DNA of 64,000 bases from positions 9,249,710 to 9,313,709 of the forward strand of contig NC_050473.1 of the NCBI RefSeq assembly GCF_013373865.1. The letters are read 5' to 3'. Every line of letters starts with the position of its first letter. The first letter of the stretch is position 1. Below the pieces are notes generated by a model. It saw only the letters and a program-made list of their open reading frames with translations. It was not told where the DNA came from and made no database searches. This document shows, one piece after another, positions 49,560 to 61,800 of this stretch. The position numbers and the translations under genes were made by a program. This stretch comes from Monomorium pharaonis (Eukaryota > Arthropoda > Insecta > Hymenoptera > Formicidae).

Positions 49560-50720
49560 CCGCTGCACCAAGGTCTGTAGATGAACGACGGGAAGGGAAG
49601 GAAAAGATCTTCGCATTCGTATTTACACATTTGGCCCCAACATGGCGAGGCCAATACGATACATCAATTTCTTCCCTGCCTTCCACTCTCACTAATACTC
49701 ACTCAGTCTTCTCGTACAACACATCATAGGCACATACACTTCATAGGCGCTCATGCGAAGACCTTCCTTCCCCTTCCGTCCCCCCCTTGTGTTGGACCCC
49801 ATCTAGTAACGCTAGCGCACGCAGTGATTGGCCAAGTCCGTCGACGATCCGCGAATCGCGTAGGGTCCGCTTGCTTGTCCGCTTGTGTTTTTGAGATTAA
49901 GATATCGAGGTTTCACTGCGGCTAATCGTTTCTCGGAATCCGCGTCGGGATGCTTTATTGTTGTCAAGTCGAAAAGACAGTGATGGTTTTACGATCGAAA
50001 CTTCTTGGAAAATGTTCGGCACGCGGTTTGATGTCGAGTCCCGATGCTTGTTACGAGTTTTTTTTCTCGTCGCTGCGACCTTGTACGAGGTACGTGTGGC
50101 GAGTTAGGTTTTTTTTCATTTCCTCGAACTGCCGGTTTGCAAAGCAGCCAATCCGGCTACTAGCTCCTCCTTAATTTTGTCCCCACTATCTTCAAGATTA
50201 GGAAAATCGGCAAACGGGGGGCTTCGAAGCCTCAGTCGCATCGCGACAACACGAGCGTGAGGTTTTTTGAGGTTGGTTTCGCGTCCGCCGTTCCGTGCGT
50301 AGTCAGTGGTCGGCCGCGCTCGCGTCGGGTCGTGATGCTTTCCCCGTCTTCTCTCGATACGCATCACGCGTTTCTTGACGATAAGCGAGTTCGCGATCGA
50401 ATCATACCGTCGGGATTTTCATTTCAGTGTTGCGATTCGTCTCTGTCGAACACACAGGACGCGAATTCGGGAGGTGCTTCGCGCGAGTGTCGCGTCGCCG
50501 CCATGATTTTGTGTCTCGTTGGAAGCGCGGTTCTAAATAACGGGCGAGTGTTCGCGTTACATTATACACTGTAACCGAAGTGCGTAATCGAATCGCGAGT
50601 GTAGTGAGTGCCATGGATACGACGACGGGACGACGACGGGGACGATGGGAACGACGACGGCGACAGCGACGGCGGCGACGGCGGCGACGGCGGTGGCTGG
50701 ACGACGGCGACAACCGTTGG
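49560..50720 (+). other. CpG-rich patch, possible plus-strand promoter and first exon
   Basis: CpG-rich DNA inside the giant bru3 intron. It contains several TCAGT motifs like the arthropod initiator (e.g. 50301 and 50425) and ends with a strong plus-strand donor GTTG|GTGAGT (exon edge 50719). I find no comparably good minus-strand donor in it, so an internal bru3 promoter is less likely than an opposite-strand transcript. Evidence is compositional. Confidence 0.25.
50613..50719 (+). CDS. Possible first coding exon, Arg-rich (weak)
   Basis: ATG in a fair context (gtgagtgccATGG) opens 35 codons plus two bases before donor GTGAGT at 50720. The peptide starts MDTTTGRRRGRWERRRR and ends WLDDGDNR. 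Nearly all of it is a CGA/CGG-type repeat, so the frame may be an accident of a GAC/GGC trinucleotide tract. No downstream partner exon was recognised. Treat as a hypothesis only. Confidence 0.15.
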
Positions 50721-51198
50721 TGAGTTTTGGTCTTGTCTCTTGTCTCGTCTTATTCCTCAAAACTTTTCACTGGTCGACCTGTCTTAATTGTTTTCCACGC
50801 CGGCAATTGAATCGAATTATCGAGTCAATTTTTATTGTTTATTAAAAAGCGTTCTTCCATATAGTTCGAAGCTATTCATTTTTTTTTAGTCTGACTTGAA
50901 GTATCGTAAAGTATGACAAAATTCATTGAGTTCTTTTAATAAATTCGTTTTGCAGAATAATAAATTTGTTATCTATCAATTTAACTAAAGCGCAAAGCAC
51001 CTCGACAATCCGTACACGTCTCGGAATCGAGGATTCGGAGAGCAAGATACCCATGTTCCTATCAAGTTAGCTTCCTCATCAGCATAAAAAAATTCCGCAC
51101 ATGTGTAAAAATTTAGTGCTTCTTTGTAGTTAATTTGTTGCCCTATTCCAAATTTTGTCATTCAAGCCGTTTGGCAGGAAATGATGTTTGAAAGAAGT

Positions 51199-51538
51199 GA
51201 GGCCTACTTGCCATCAAGCTAGCCCTCTTCCCATAATAAAAAATATATTCAGAGTGGTTAAATAAAAAAAATGAATATACCAGAATGTTGCTATTTTGTT
51301 GCTCTAAGATAGCACGAAAACATTTTGTAATTATAACATTGTCTTAGATATACCTGTATTTGCTTAGTGTTGGTATACAGGTGTCTCCTAAAAAATGTTA
51401 CATTTCCAAAATGTTTTTGCACTATCGTAGAACAACAAAATAGCAATAAATTCTGATGTATTCATTTCTTCAATTTGAGCATTTTGAATATATTTTTTTA
51501 TGTACTGGGGGGGCCAGCTTGACAAAGGTTCTGGCCTC
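51199..51538. repeat. Fold-back repeat 1 (arms about 165 bp)
   Basis: 51199-51362 pairs with the reverse complement of 51364-51538: shared GAGGCC, TCAAGCT.GCCC, AAAAATATATTC, TTGCTATTTTGTTG and AACATTTTG, closing at ACCTGTAT / ATACAGGT. About 75-80 percent by eye. A weaker related copy may lie at 51050-51160. The minus-strand frame through it (51388-51615) is not recognised. Confidence 0.75.
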
Positions 51539-51612
51539 AACATACAAAAGAAAACCAATATAGAATTAAAAAATTGATTACGCTTGAATTTGTTGCCGCG
51601 AGATAGCGTTAA

Positions 51613-52048
51613 CAAATTTCAGAAAAACAAAGTTTGTTTAAATAATACCGCTTTGACGAACATTAGGTACGTGACATAAATAGTTATGGTACGATAAAAA
51701 TTATTTCGTTACTCGAATGATAACGATCTTAAAATTTTCTGTGAACAATACCTTTTTTAGATTTGCAATCCTCGATTTTGTCGCTTGACTTTAAGTGAGA
51801 GTAAATAAACAATTTATCCATGCCCGTGGCGCCCGGGTATACAAATTGTTCATTTATCCCTATTTAGAGTCGAGCGACAAAATTGATGTTGCAAATCTTG
51901 AAAGGACATTGTCCATAGAAAATTTTATGACCGCGATCATTCGAGTAACAAAATCTATTTTTTATCGTACCGTAGTTATTCGTGTCACGTACCTAATGTT
52001 CGTCAAAGCGGTATTATTAAAACAATTTTGTTTTTCCGAAATTTTTTA
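51613..52048. repeat. Fold-back repeat 2 (arms about 215 bp, GGCGCC centre)
   Basis: 51613-51829 pairs with 51832-52048 around the palindrome GGCGCC (51828-51833). Shared blocks include TAATACCGCTTTGACGAACA, TTAGGTACGTGACA, GTTACTCGAATGAT, AAAATTTTCT and AGATTTGCAA. The two halves are almost directly apposed, giving a near-perfect hairpin. The open frame at 51795-52049 is a by-product. Confidence 0.85.
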
Positions 52049-52192
52049 ATACTTTTGAAGCAACAAATACTTGATTTTGCACTTTTGGGTTGGAATTTCT
52101 TCGATTGTTGCTTTTTTATTTTTATGTAAATTATTGTAAGAGTTGCGAATCCTAATAAATATATCAGTACAAACGTCAATATCGTGTGCCTC

Positions 52193-52983
52193 ACGTGTGA
52201 AGTTAGCATCTCAAAGTTTAGCATCTCATAAAAATACTGCAGAATTACTTGCATCCAGCATAGTTCTACAGTTCTTGATAGGTTCCAACACTAGTTCCGT
52301 TGAATTACCTATTTTAATTAAATTTTTATAAATGAGACGCTAACTTCCAAAATCACATAATAGCATCTCACCGTATTTCGAATATACGACCACAGAGAAG
52401 ACTAAATCTATAGTTCTATCGTTTAGAGACGTCCTATCAATAGTTCTGATGATTAAATTAATTAATGACTTTTTAGAAAATTATTGTACGCGTCCGGAAC
52501 TATATGAGAACTGCGTTAAAATAAATAGAACTGTCGATATTCGACCAGCATCTCATGTCTAGACCTATAAATACAAGTTTTCCATCAAGATAGTTGTTGA
52601 AAAATACTTTCTAAATTTTTTAAATCAATTAATTTTGTCTATCTGAAATGCCAGTTACACCAAATCCACGTGCGCAGACGTATACGCATATATACGTATG
52701 TTTTGTAACAAAAAATTTTTTTTAATTAATTTAATCATCAGAACTATTGACAGGACGTCTTTAAACGATAGAACTCTATAGATTTAGTCTTCTCTGTGAT
52801 CGTATATTTGAAATACGGTGAGATGCTATTATGTGATTTTGGAAGTTAGCATCTCATTTATAAAAATTTAATTAAAATAGGTAATTCAACGGAACTATTG
52901 TTGAAACCTATTAAGAACTGTAGAACTATGCTGGATGCAAGTAATTCTGCAGTATTTTTATGAGATGTTAACTTCACATATGT
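52193..52983. mobile_element. Long inverted-repeat element with 9-bp target duplication (791 bp)
   Basis: Arms of about 265 bp (52193-52470 and 52720-52983) are about 93 percent identical when inverted, with shared blocks such as CTGCAGAATTACTTGCATCC and CCGTTGAATTACCTATTTTA. They start with GTGAAGTTAGCATCTC / GTGAAGTTAACATCTC. The direct repeat GTGTGCCTC lies on both sides (52184-52192 and 52984-52992), as expected of an 8-9-bp target duplication (hAT-like or fold-back elements). The loop of about 250 bp has no transposase. Each arm itself contains a smaller inverted pair (TTAGCATCTCAT / ATGAGACGCTAA). Confidence 0.85.
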
Positions 52984-53035
52984 GTGTGCCTCGCAGTTTC
53001 CACAACTTTTAGAATTAAAAATATCATTGCTTATC

Positions 53036-53190
53036 ATTAAATTAAAATTACCTAACACTTGTTAATTTAATGTTAACTTGTTAATTTATAATTTAATTAT
53101 TAATATTAATTTTTGCTTATTAATTAATAAACTAATTAATATAATTAATAATTAATTATATCAATTATTAATATGTAATTACGTGATAAT
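53036..53190. repeat. TTAAT-rich low-complexity stretch
   Basis: Nearly pure A/T, built from TTAATTAAT variants, just right of the inverted-repeat element. Confidence 0.85.
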
Positions 53191-53346
53191 TACCAAGGTG
53201 TTTATTCAATTTTGTAAAAGAAGTTGCTTCGCGTCTCAGCTGAGTTTAGCTCCGGATAGGAAATCCGGTAATCTGAATTCACTTGCTGTAATCTTTAATT
53301 GCTTATATTTTTAAGGATTTATTTAATTAGTCAAGATATCCTTTTT

Positions 53347-53530
53347 ATACTCGATCACATTCACGTTCCGCCCTTCTTCTTTCTCGACCTCTCGCCCCCT
53401 CTTTTTTCTTTCCATCATATTCGGAAGATATCGTTGACTTTTAGCGATGAATTCCAAGCTTTCGCATTCTTCAGCGCTGTTATTCGCGGACGTTCAATGC
53501 GAGGAGATTCGCCCTCGCGTAAGCCGTTTC
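53347..53530 (+). repeat. Dispersed intronic duplicate, copy A
   Basis: Contains TATACTCGATCAC, then TTGACTTTTAGCGATGAATTC, AAGCTTTCGC and CTGTTATTCGCGGACGTTCA. It matches 58584-58834 in order and direction. Confidence 0.6.
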
Positions 53531-53740
53531 GTGGTTATTCGCATCGATACCCAATTAAGTAATTTACATCGTAAAATAAAGTACCGCCGCTGATTTCGTG
53601 ACGGCGATTGGGAACAAAACCAGAAACGGCCATTTCGATAACGACATTTGGTTTGTCTCCCCCTCACTCGCAGGAGCGTTCCTCCCTTTTTTTCCACTCT
53701 TCTTCTCCCCGCGCTTCATCCTAAATACGCGTGGAAACGA

Positions 53741-53767
53741 AAGAGAGAGAGAGAGAGAGAGAGAGAG
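53741..53767 (+). repeat. (AG)n microsatellite
   Basis: About 13 AG units; a shorter (AGC)5 tract follows at 53855-53870. Confidence 0.95.
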
Positions 53768-54459
53768 TTCCAAGCACGTTTTCGTCTTCTATCGAAGATC
53801 GCCCTCGTATTCAATATTCCGCGGGATTTCCGCTTTATCGTTAGCCGTCTGTGTAGCAGCAGCAGCAGCACGGAGTATCGGCACGACCGTTAGGGAATCC
53901 TCGATTCCGCGGCCTTAAGGGACTTAGGCGGGACCGCCTGGTGAAGGGGTTAACGCACGATTTTCGCGATATTGCGAGTTCGTTACGGGCGTGCGGCGCA
54001 ATTCGCCCTGAGGTAATTCCGATAATACCAGCAATCATCCTGTCACCGAGTTAAGCCCCCGGTAAGCTCCCGGTGCCTTTCCGGCAGCAACTCCGGTGGA
54101 AACGAGAGAGGGAGGGAGAGGGACGGGGGGCATGTATAGGAAAAGGCGACTTCCCATGGGGAATCTATTCGTTTTCCTTGTCGGAGAGGGACGCCTTTAA
54201 TACCTACTTTATAATCAGGATAGGTTCGTTTTAATAGTTTATATTTACCAATTCTTTTCGCTGGGATTAATTCTAATCTTCGCTAATTGGCATAAATATG
54301 ATTATAAATGGGTCTAATATATTTTGTCAATTATTTGCTAGCTTTTGGTGATAAAAAATTTTGTTTGCCCCAGCCAAAAAAAATTACGGGTGGCTAGATA
54401 GCTTAATATCAAGGTACTAGAAAATAATTTATACGTTATTAATTTTTTAAATTTGTTTA

Positions 54460-54797
54460 TTAGTTTGCATCCCCTGTAGTTATTTGGGTCTTTTTTCTAT
54501 CCTTTTTTAAATATTGGTGTTCTTTAATTTGTTTCTTTATTTTGTTTTGATTCTGTGCTTTGCCGTATAAAGATCTTAGTTTTTCATTAAATTGTGGGAA
54601 ATTTGGCGTATGATCTGTTCCGATTGAGTTTTTTGCTCTTCTCGTGAGTCTCTGCGCAACAATGTTACAGGAAAGCAATTCGTGTTCATATCATTTCGAC
54701 AATCGTTTTACGGCTGTTTGGATGTGGTTTGTATAAGTTTCGACATTATTTCCATCAAATTCAGGAATTAGTTGCATTATTTTATTGTGGTTTTTTT
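54460..54797 (-). pseudogene. Decayed LTR-retrotransposon gag-like fragment
   Basis: A minus-strand frame reads on from about 54795 to a stop at 54460, broken by one in-frame TGA at 54691-54693. It begins with LIPEFDGNNVE and continues with NIVAQRLTRRAK and a FNEKLRSLYG-like segment, an arrangement like the capsid region of insect Ty3/gypsy-type gag proteins. Only about 110 codons remain; no protease, reverse transcriptase, integrase or LTR was seen nearby. The assignment rests on motif resemblance only. Confidence 0.4.
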
Positions 54798-55235
54798 ATG
54801 GAGACTTCTGGTTTAAAGGTCTCTTCACTTATTACTTACGGACGGAATTTAATTTGCGTGTCCGTTTATTTTTATTTTTGCCATTTGGTTTTTCAATTCT
54901 CTTCTTGAATCTGATATTTCAATCATTTTGTTACCTAGTATATTGAAAGTGAGCGCTTGCTTGCGACTGCGAGTTTCTCTTGATGTAAAAAAAACTTTTA
55001 TTGTTACTATTCGTTATAATACTTTGTTACTTATAATACTACGTCTAATTCAAGATGCAAATATTCCGAGAGAACTTAGAGTACTGCCACTGTCGCGGGT
55101 TGCCTTATTTATAAGGTCAAAACGTCGCATTATGTTTACTAAAGAAAAAGGAAATTTCATACATTCAGAGAAAAACAATGTAAAATATTTTTTTAAACAA
55201 AGCTAATGGAAAATATATATTTTTAAAACATTAAG

Positions 55236-55306
55236 AAATATATCTCTAATCCTTTATAAGTGCGTGGTTCATGCTTACACAATATATCTTAATCCTTTTT
55301 AAGTGC
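55236..55306 (+). repeat. Two-copy tandem repeat
   Basis: AATATATCTCTAATCCTTTA and AATATATCTTAATCCTTTTT, each followed by TAAGTGC or AAGTGC, lie about 45 bases apart, with GTTCATGCTTACAC / ATAATGCTCACATC further on. Confidence 0.6.
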
Positions 55307-55543
55307 ATTCCTAGAGCAAGTACGTGAATAATGCTCACATCTTTAACTCTATTATGAATAACGAGAAGAAAATCCACCCCGCCCTTCCCTCTCGAGTTAC
55401 GATAGGGAAAGTACTTCTAATTTCTACCATTTTGTAACTAATAGACTGCTTTCCCGCGGCAATAGAAGTTGCAATTATCGAGATTTCGTGGCAATTACGC
55501 GAAAGTATTTCGCCACACGGAGATGAAAATTTATACAGAAAGA

Positions 55544-55544
55544 G

Positions 55545-55578
<34 letters not shown>
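55544..55578 (+). repeat. (CT)n microsatellite
   Basis: CT run with one TTT interruption. Confidence 0.95.
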
Positions 55579-58500
55579 GCATCGTGTCGTTACACGTACT
55601 TTCGTTTTATAGGAGCGGCATGTTATCGGCAACTTCATATGCGCACTTTCCCTCCTCCCTCTTTTTCCCCCGGACGCATTTTCGCCAAAGCGCGACGTGA
55701 AGGAAAATTGTTTATTTAACGGCGAAGCAGGGATTACCGGGCGTTAAAAGCGCGTCCCCCTTCGCGTGCTTCAGCCATAACTAAAAATTTGCATGGGTAA
55801 ATGTTCGCTCTCGAGAGACGTCCGTCGAGAGCGAAACGGAAGTACCGTACGTGACCGGAATTTTCTCGCGTAAACACACCGTCGGATCCCTTTGCGCTTT
55901 CGTCTTTTTGTATTTCCTTTTTACATTGTCTCGAGAAATTCTGAGAAGACACCCGGCACACATAGGCGGGAAAGAAATGACGCCGCGCGTGGCGGACACC
56001 GCCAGATGCGACGCTACCGGGAGGGAAAATCGTACCGATACTATACGCGAATGTAGCGAATCGTACTGATTTATATTAAATTTCAATATAGAAATACTTG
56101 GTTCACCACGCCACGCGAAGTGAATCGCGAATAGACCGGCGGAAATGTTGCGCCGACAATTCTCCGTTGTCCTTTTTAATTTACCTCGCCTCGGATGTTC
56201 TTTAATCGTAATTAACAAAGCGCGGCAGGAGAAAATGTTTGTCGACTTGCCGCACGTTTGCCCGTCCGAGTGTTTCATCTCTCGCTAATTTTCGGTGCAG
56301 AATCACCGGGCGCGCCGTTATAGCACCGCTCGCGAAATAGTCCCCGGGGGTAGCCTATAGCCACGAGCCGTTAATTTACCGCCGCGAAAATAAACCGCGG
56401 GGGATCGTCGAAGAAACTCCTCTCTCGTCTCATACTTCCCCCGTTCTGTTTCTTCCTACCTCTCTCTTTCTCTCTCTCTCTTTCTTTCTCATTCTCTCGC
56501 GCCTCCCATGATATACGCTATGGGAAGTTAAGTTTCTCAACCGCACCCCTCGAGCGCGCCGACAATAACTTCCTCCTTTGAGACTACTACTACTCCTTTC
56601 GTCGCGAGCGGAAACGAATTTCCAGACTGTTGGAAACTGGGCTATTAAACGACTTCCGTAATTGCGAAAACGCGGGGAATTGTCACCTCGCGCTACTTTG
56701 TTACAGAAGTAACCCGACGGGGCGGAGCGAGATCGATGTCCGAAATGCGGCGGATTGCTCGCGCTCGCGCACGATGACGTTCAAGCTCGAATAAAAGATC
56801 GTTTCGCGAGATATTTTCTCGCTCTTTTGAGAGAGCTCCCGTTTCTAAGGGAGAAAAAAAAATTTTACCATTCCGCCCTACAAATCCATCCTATTCCTTC
56901 GAGATAGCATCTCGATCGGTAAATATTTCGCGCATCGGCGAACGTTTCTGCATTCTAATCGTCCGCTAGACGATTTCCCCGAGTTTTCTGTAGCGATTTT
57001 CAAAGACGTCTCGAGTACTCGGTGTAACGGGTCGAATTGGAGCGTGACAGAAACGACGAGGAGGAGGAGGAAGAGATGGTAAATCCGCCTTTATCGAACG
57101 ATGCGCACGACGAGCTTACGTCGCGCGGTATCGAACCAATAGAAAATCACGATCGGTATTGACCCGCGCCCTCTCGTTTCACGCAAATTTGTTTAGACTA
57201 CCCTGAGGGCTGCCACGATGCGCTATCTCGACCGGCAGGAGTTTAATTTTGAGAAACGCAAACATCCCGTAATTAAGCGATCTCGGGGAAACAAGGCCGA
57301 AGGGTACGCTCGCGGAGACCGGTGAAAAACCACTCATAATTGCCAGTCGAATCAATATTTGAGCCCTTTATAATGCTGAATGGTCAGCAAGGGCCGGGAC
57401 TAGATCGTTTTGGTATTCGGGTGACCAGAGGGGGAGAACGTTAGTGTTCGGAGAGTTAACACTTGGCATACGGCATGTGTGTTGTTTCCCGACACCTTTT
57501 CTACCCACATTCGGGTTACGATATACTTTTAGTATAAAAAACTTTTCAATGATTCTTATCTTCTCTAGAAGACATTTTTCTCTAAAAAGTATTTGTATGG
57601 CTGTTTATTTAAAAAAAATTGTATTTTAAACGTGTTATTAATTACAGTGCTTTTAGTTTTTCAGAGAAAAGAAATTTTCACAAAATTTTGAGCAGTCTGT
57701 GCAGAATATTAATAGGACATTACATTAGTATTTATTCGGCATTTTAGAAATTATGTACATTACTATATTATGTTTAAATTATCGCGTAATACAAACGGGA
57801 AGATGTAATTTATTTTCTTAATGCATAATTTATTTGGACAATTAATGCATTATCCACGAAGAATCTATTTGTTTTTCTTGTCGGAAAACTTTCTCTATTC
57901 TTTTCTTTCCCGATCGTTCTTTTTCCATTCCGTTGCAGACGTATAATTCTATCTTCATTTTATTTATCTTTCGAGAATTAAAAAGTTAATTCGTTAAAAG
58001 AAGACTGAAACGACAGAATTTTGCATTTAATTAGCAGTCGCGTTATATTCTTGCCGCGTGCAAGTTGGACCCGAATTTCCTAGGAAATTCAAGCGTGGAA
58101 TATAATTCGTTTAATAGTGCGGGCAAAACTTTCGCCCGATTGTCGCGCGAGCCACGCGCGATTTAGTTTCTGAAGGAATTATCCTGGTAATGCGACGTCC
58201 GCATAGATGGTATCTCAAAATTCCGTGCATTTTCCGCGGACGGTGGCGGTACAAGCCGCAAAAGGCAGACAAAACTGGCGGTTGAAAATGTAAGATACTG
58301 CGAAAATGGACGATGACAAGGTACGTGCTTCGGTATCAAGCGACTCTACGGGGCTGCTCCCGCGAAGTTTAATTAAATAACGAGGTGACGTTGCTGGCGG
58401 GAAAGGCGACGCGACGGGGAGGAGGGAGACAGAGGTGGAAGAAAGGGGACCAGCAGAGACAGCTAGAAACACAGAAGCCGGCAGTAAGAAAACGCCGCGG

Positions 58501-58583
58501 ACTTGGAAAGTGGGATGGACTGGGCCGAGGTGCCAAGTTGCTAGGTGACTTTGCTAGTTATTTAATTAGTCCGGAGATTCTCC

Positions 58584-58834
58584 CTTATACTCGACCACTT
58601 TCCCGCATCCCCCTCCCCCGCCGGCCTCCTCCTTTCTCAACCCCCGCTCTTTTTCCTCTCCTGATGTTCCACCACACTCCGGTATCCGGTAGACACCGCT
58701 GACTTTTATCAGGCGATGAGTTCTCTTTTAACTAGCGACTCGTGTACACGCAAACAAAAAGCTTTCGCGCTTTTTTTTTTTCGTGTTGAACGGCACTGTT
58801 ATCCGCGGACGTTCAACCTGAAGAATTTTGCCTT
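58584..58834 (+). repeat. Dispersed intronic duplicate, copy B
   Basis: Contains TATACTCGACCAC, then CTGACTTTTATCAGGCGATG, AAGCTTTCGC, and CTGTTATCCGCGGACGTTCA. It is longer than copy A through a T-run insertion near 58775. Confidence 0.6.
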
Positions 58835-61800
58835 GCTGTGTGTCCGATCAATTTCGTTCAATTTCACTTGAATAGAAATTTCGTCATACATTTTTGCGAA
58901 TTACTCTGCGTCTGATATTCTTGATAATTATTCTTAACAATTAAATTTTTATAATTTCAACTTTACATGAACAGCTATTGTTATTATACAAGGTTTTCCC
59001 GAATCAATGACAAATGCATTTGTCTATCTGTTGATTATACCTTTGCTCGGAGTATTTACATTTTCGTGCAAACTATTTGCACCCTATACAAACTACATTT
59101 TAATGCGTATCCATTAAATATATACTATATTCAATATTTGAGCTCAAACTTGGGGTACGAGAAACTTGAAGTCAAAATAGAATTTGCTGATACAGGATGT
59201 AATCATAGTTGGCAAATATTGAAGTTTCACTAGAAGTCGCAAAGCGTATCGCGCCGTAATCTTGTCAACCGTTGTAATGATTGTCGCGAAGAAGACCATT
59301 TTCATTCTTCAGCAGCTTCAATCGAACCCCGATTTCGGTCTGTGATTACTATGATAGTATGATTACCCGGATTTCGAATATTGATCTTTCATCGCGACCC
59401 TCGAGGCATTTTGCTCTCGCGCTTTAGCCCGAAATAATATCGTCCCACCCTCCGACAGACAAATCAAATTTGTCGACGTGCTACGTTTCGACTTGCGTCC
59501 CCCTTTCACCCCTCGCGGAACAGGCGGCGGTGAATACGATTTCTCCCTCTCGCGTGCCTTTGTTACATTGTTCGGGTATGTAGTGTATGTGGTGACGGGA
59601 GGATGACAGGAGATAGAAAGCGTAGAAAGATGGAGGAGTCGGGAAAAAAACGTTTTCCTACGAATAAGCGACACGAGCGTCCTAAAAGGAACGGTTCCGA
59701 TTTAACGTTCGTTAATCGCATTAGAGGTCTCGACTTTTCACCCGTTCATCCGTCAATCGTTGCTCGCTCTCTTTTTTTTCGTATTTTCGCGGTCTCTTTC
59801 GCTGTTCTTTTTTTTTCCTCTCTTTGCACTGCACTGTCAACCACGGTCGCCACAAAACCGCGGCTGATCGCCGCGGTCTCGGTACTGGCCACGCGGGAAT
59901 GTTAATACTTGTTTAGCTACGACCGATTTATCGGGGGGAGAATTAAAAACACGATTTTCGCACGCGAACCGGGAAACGCCTAATAGAATCACGGCGCAAT
60001 AATGGGTCGCGATTTTCACGGCGCGCCACGTTCCGTTTCGACAGTTACAAAGGTAGCATTAAATTTCAGAATTTTTTTGTTTAAACATTTAACAATTAGT
60101 GAGTCCGTAATTACTAAACCGTGATCAGGACATCGGAAAGAATTGTCAGCCGAAATCGGAGTTTGCACTGAATTCGAATCGCAGGAAGAATCAATTTAAT
60201 TTTATCTTTGAACGTATGTATTTTTTAAACATAATACAACACATGTCTAAGTTCTTTTATATATTTTTTTTTAATTTTTAGATATAACGTAAGGAAGCTT
60301 TTGAGAAAACGTGTTTATATTAATTATAAACTTTAATTTATAAATAATGCACAATGCGCTGAAACATTTTTAGAAATTGGATAATTGCGATTCTCGGTTT
60401 AACGAGAAAGAAAAATTGTCTGCGGTAGAAATATCGTCGTTTAATCGAGTAGAAACTCTAATCAATCTGAGACCGTAACACGTTTCATTATTATTATCGC
60501 GTAATCGATATAGCCGAGGAAAAAAAAAAAAAACCGTGGGCGGCAAAAGGACCCTTTCGCCGCGAAGGAACGAGGCTGCTCTCCTCGGCGAGATGCGTTC
60601 CATGTTGCGCGCCTTGAAATCACTGACCCGGCATCGGACTTTAACGAGCGGTCGCCCGAAGGCCGGGATTGTCCGCCTCTCTCAATATTCCCCGGCGACG
60701 GCGGTATATATACACCATCCCAAAAACGTGATCAATTCGAGGGGTGGCGCGTATTGGAGGGACTCAAATATAGAGACTGCACGAAGTCGTCATAAAATTC
60801 TCCGCCGCGCTGCGAGCGGCGGCTCCGCGACGTAAATCGTGCACGGAAACCCGAGCGTGAACCCGTAAGAGCGTGCGGGATCCCGGGAACCAAGAGGGGC
60901 GAGAGGGTACGGGGCGTGATGCGGGAGGGTGAATTTTCACGGATGAGGAGAGGGAGCGGGGAGTCGCCGGGAGGGTCTCGTTAAAATTCGCGAGCGACGT
61001 CGCGCGGTCGGGGGTCGGGGAAGTGGGGCGTAAAAGAAAATAAAGGAGCGTTTAATATTAATGTCGCGATTCGTGAACGTGTCACGTAGTGGACCGTCTC
61101 CGTCGCCGATGGCGCCTACTCACCCTCCCCCGCTCGAACCCCTCTCTTCGCGGCGATGCCACGGGATATCCTATAATGCGAAATAACTGTGATCCGCGCC
61201 CGCACTCTATGCCGCGACAATTTCAATAAACGATAAATCTCTCGACGGCGCGCATCGTCATCCGACACCGACAGAGATGGCCCTGTACCGTTGTCGCGCG
61301 ATGTCGCTCGTAACACATTTCGGTTACGTGTCACGCGAGAATCGCGCTTGTAGTTGACGAGCAAAAAATGGAAATGATCCCCCGTCACTCCCTCGACGAA
61401 TAGATCGCCCATAAAAGTGTATTTGTTAATTGATCGCGATCTTGCGCGGGAGAGATAATTACTGAAATAATATTAAGAGAGTCCTCGGGAGAGAATGATA
61501 CACGTAATTCATCTCTAATATCTAAATAGAGAGAAATTACAGCTCGGCAAATTTACATACACTACCGGCTCTCTAATAATTTATTCATCGATTTCCATTT
61601 ATTTATTTTCTTCTCGTCCGATCCTATTGAATCCATGAATTTATGAAGCGCGAAGTTGAGAAATTACTATGCTAATACGATTATCGTGCTCATTCGCTCG
61701 CTTGCTCATCACACTTTGTATCCCGATTAAGTACAAGGTACCTTTGTTCCACCTCGTGTTCGCGAGAGAGCTATCTTGATATTTGTCAATAGACCTCAAA

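Noticed and set aside
52143..53058. Two similar proteins on opposite strands (SHKNTAELLASS...)
   Set aside because: The arms of the inverted-repeat element translated in both directions, not genes.
53455..53500. EEC-like residues on the minus strand (possible RRM2 IEEC segment)
   Set aside because: Surrounding residues do not match RRM2 and the segment is part of a dispersed duplicate block.
61116..61412. Minus-strand 98-codon frame with a GTGAGT near its end
   Set aside because: Checked as a possible RRM-bearing bru3 exon; contains no RNP motif.
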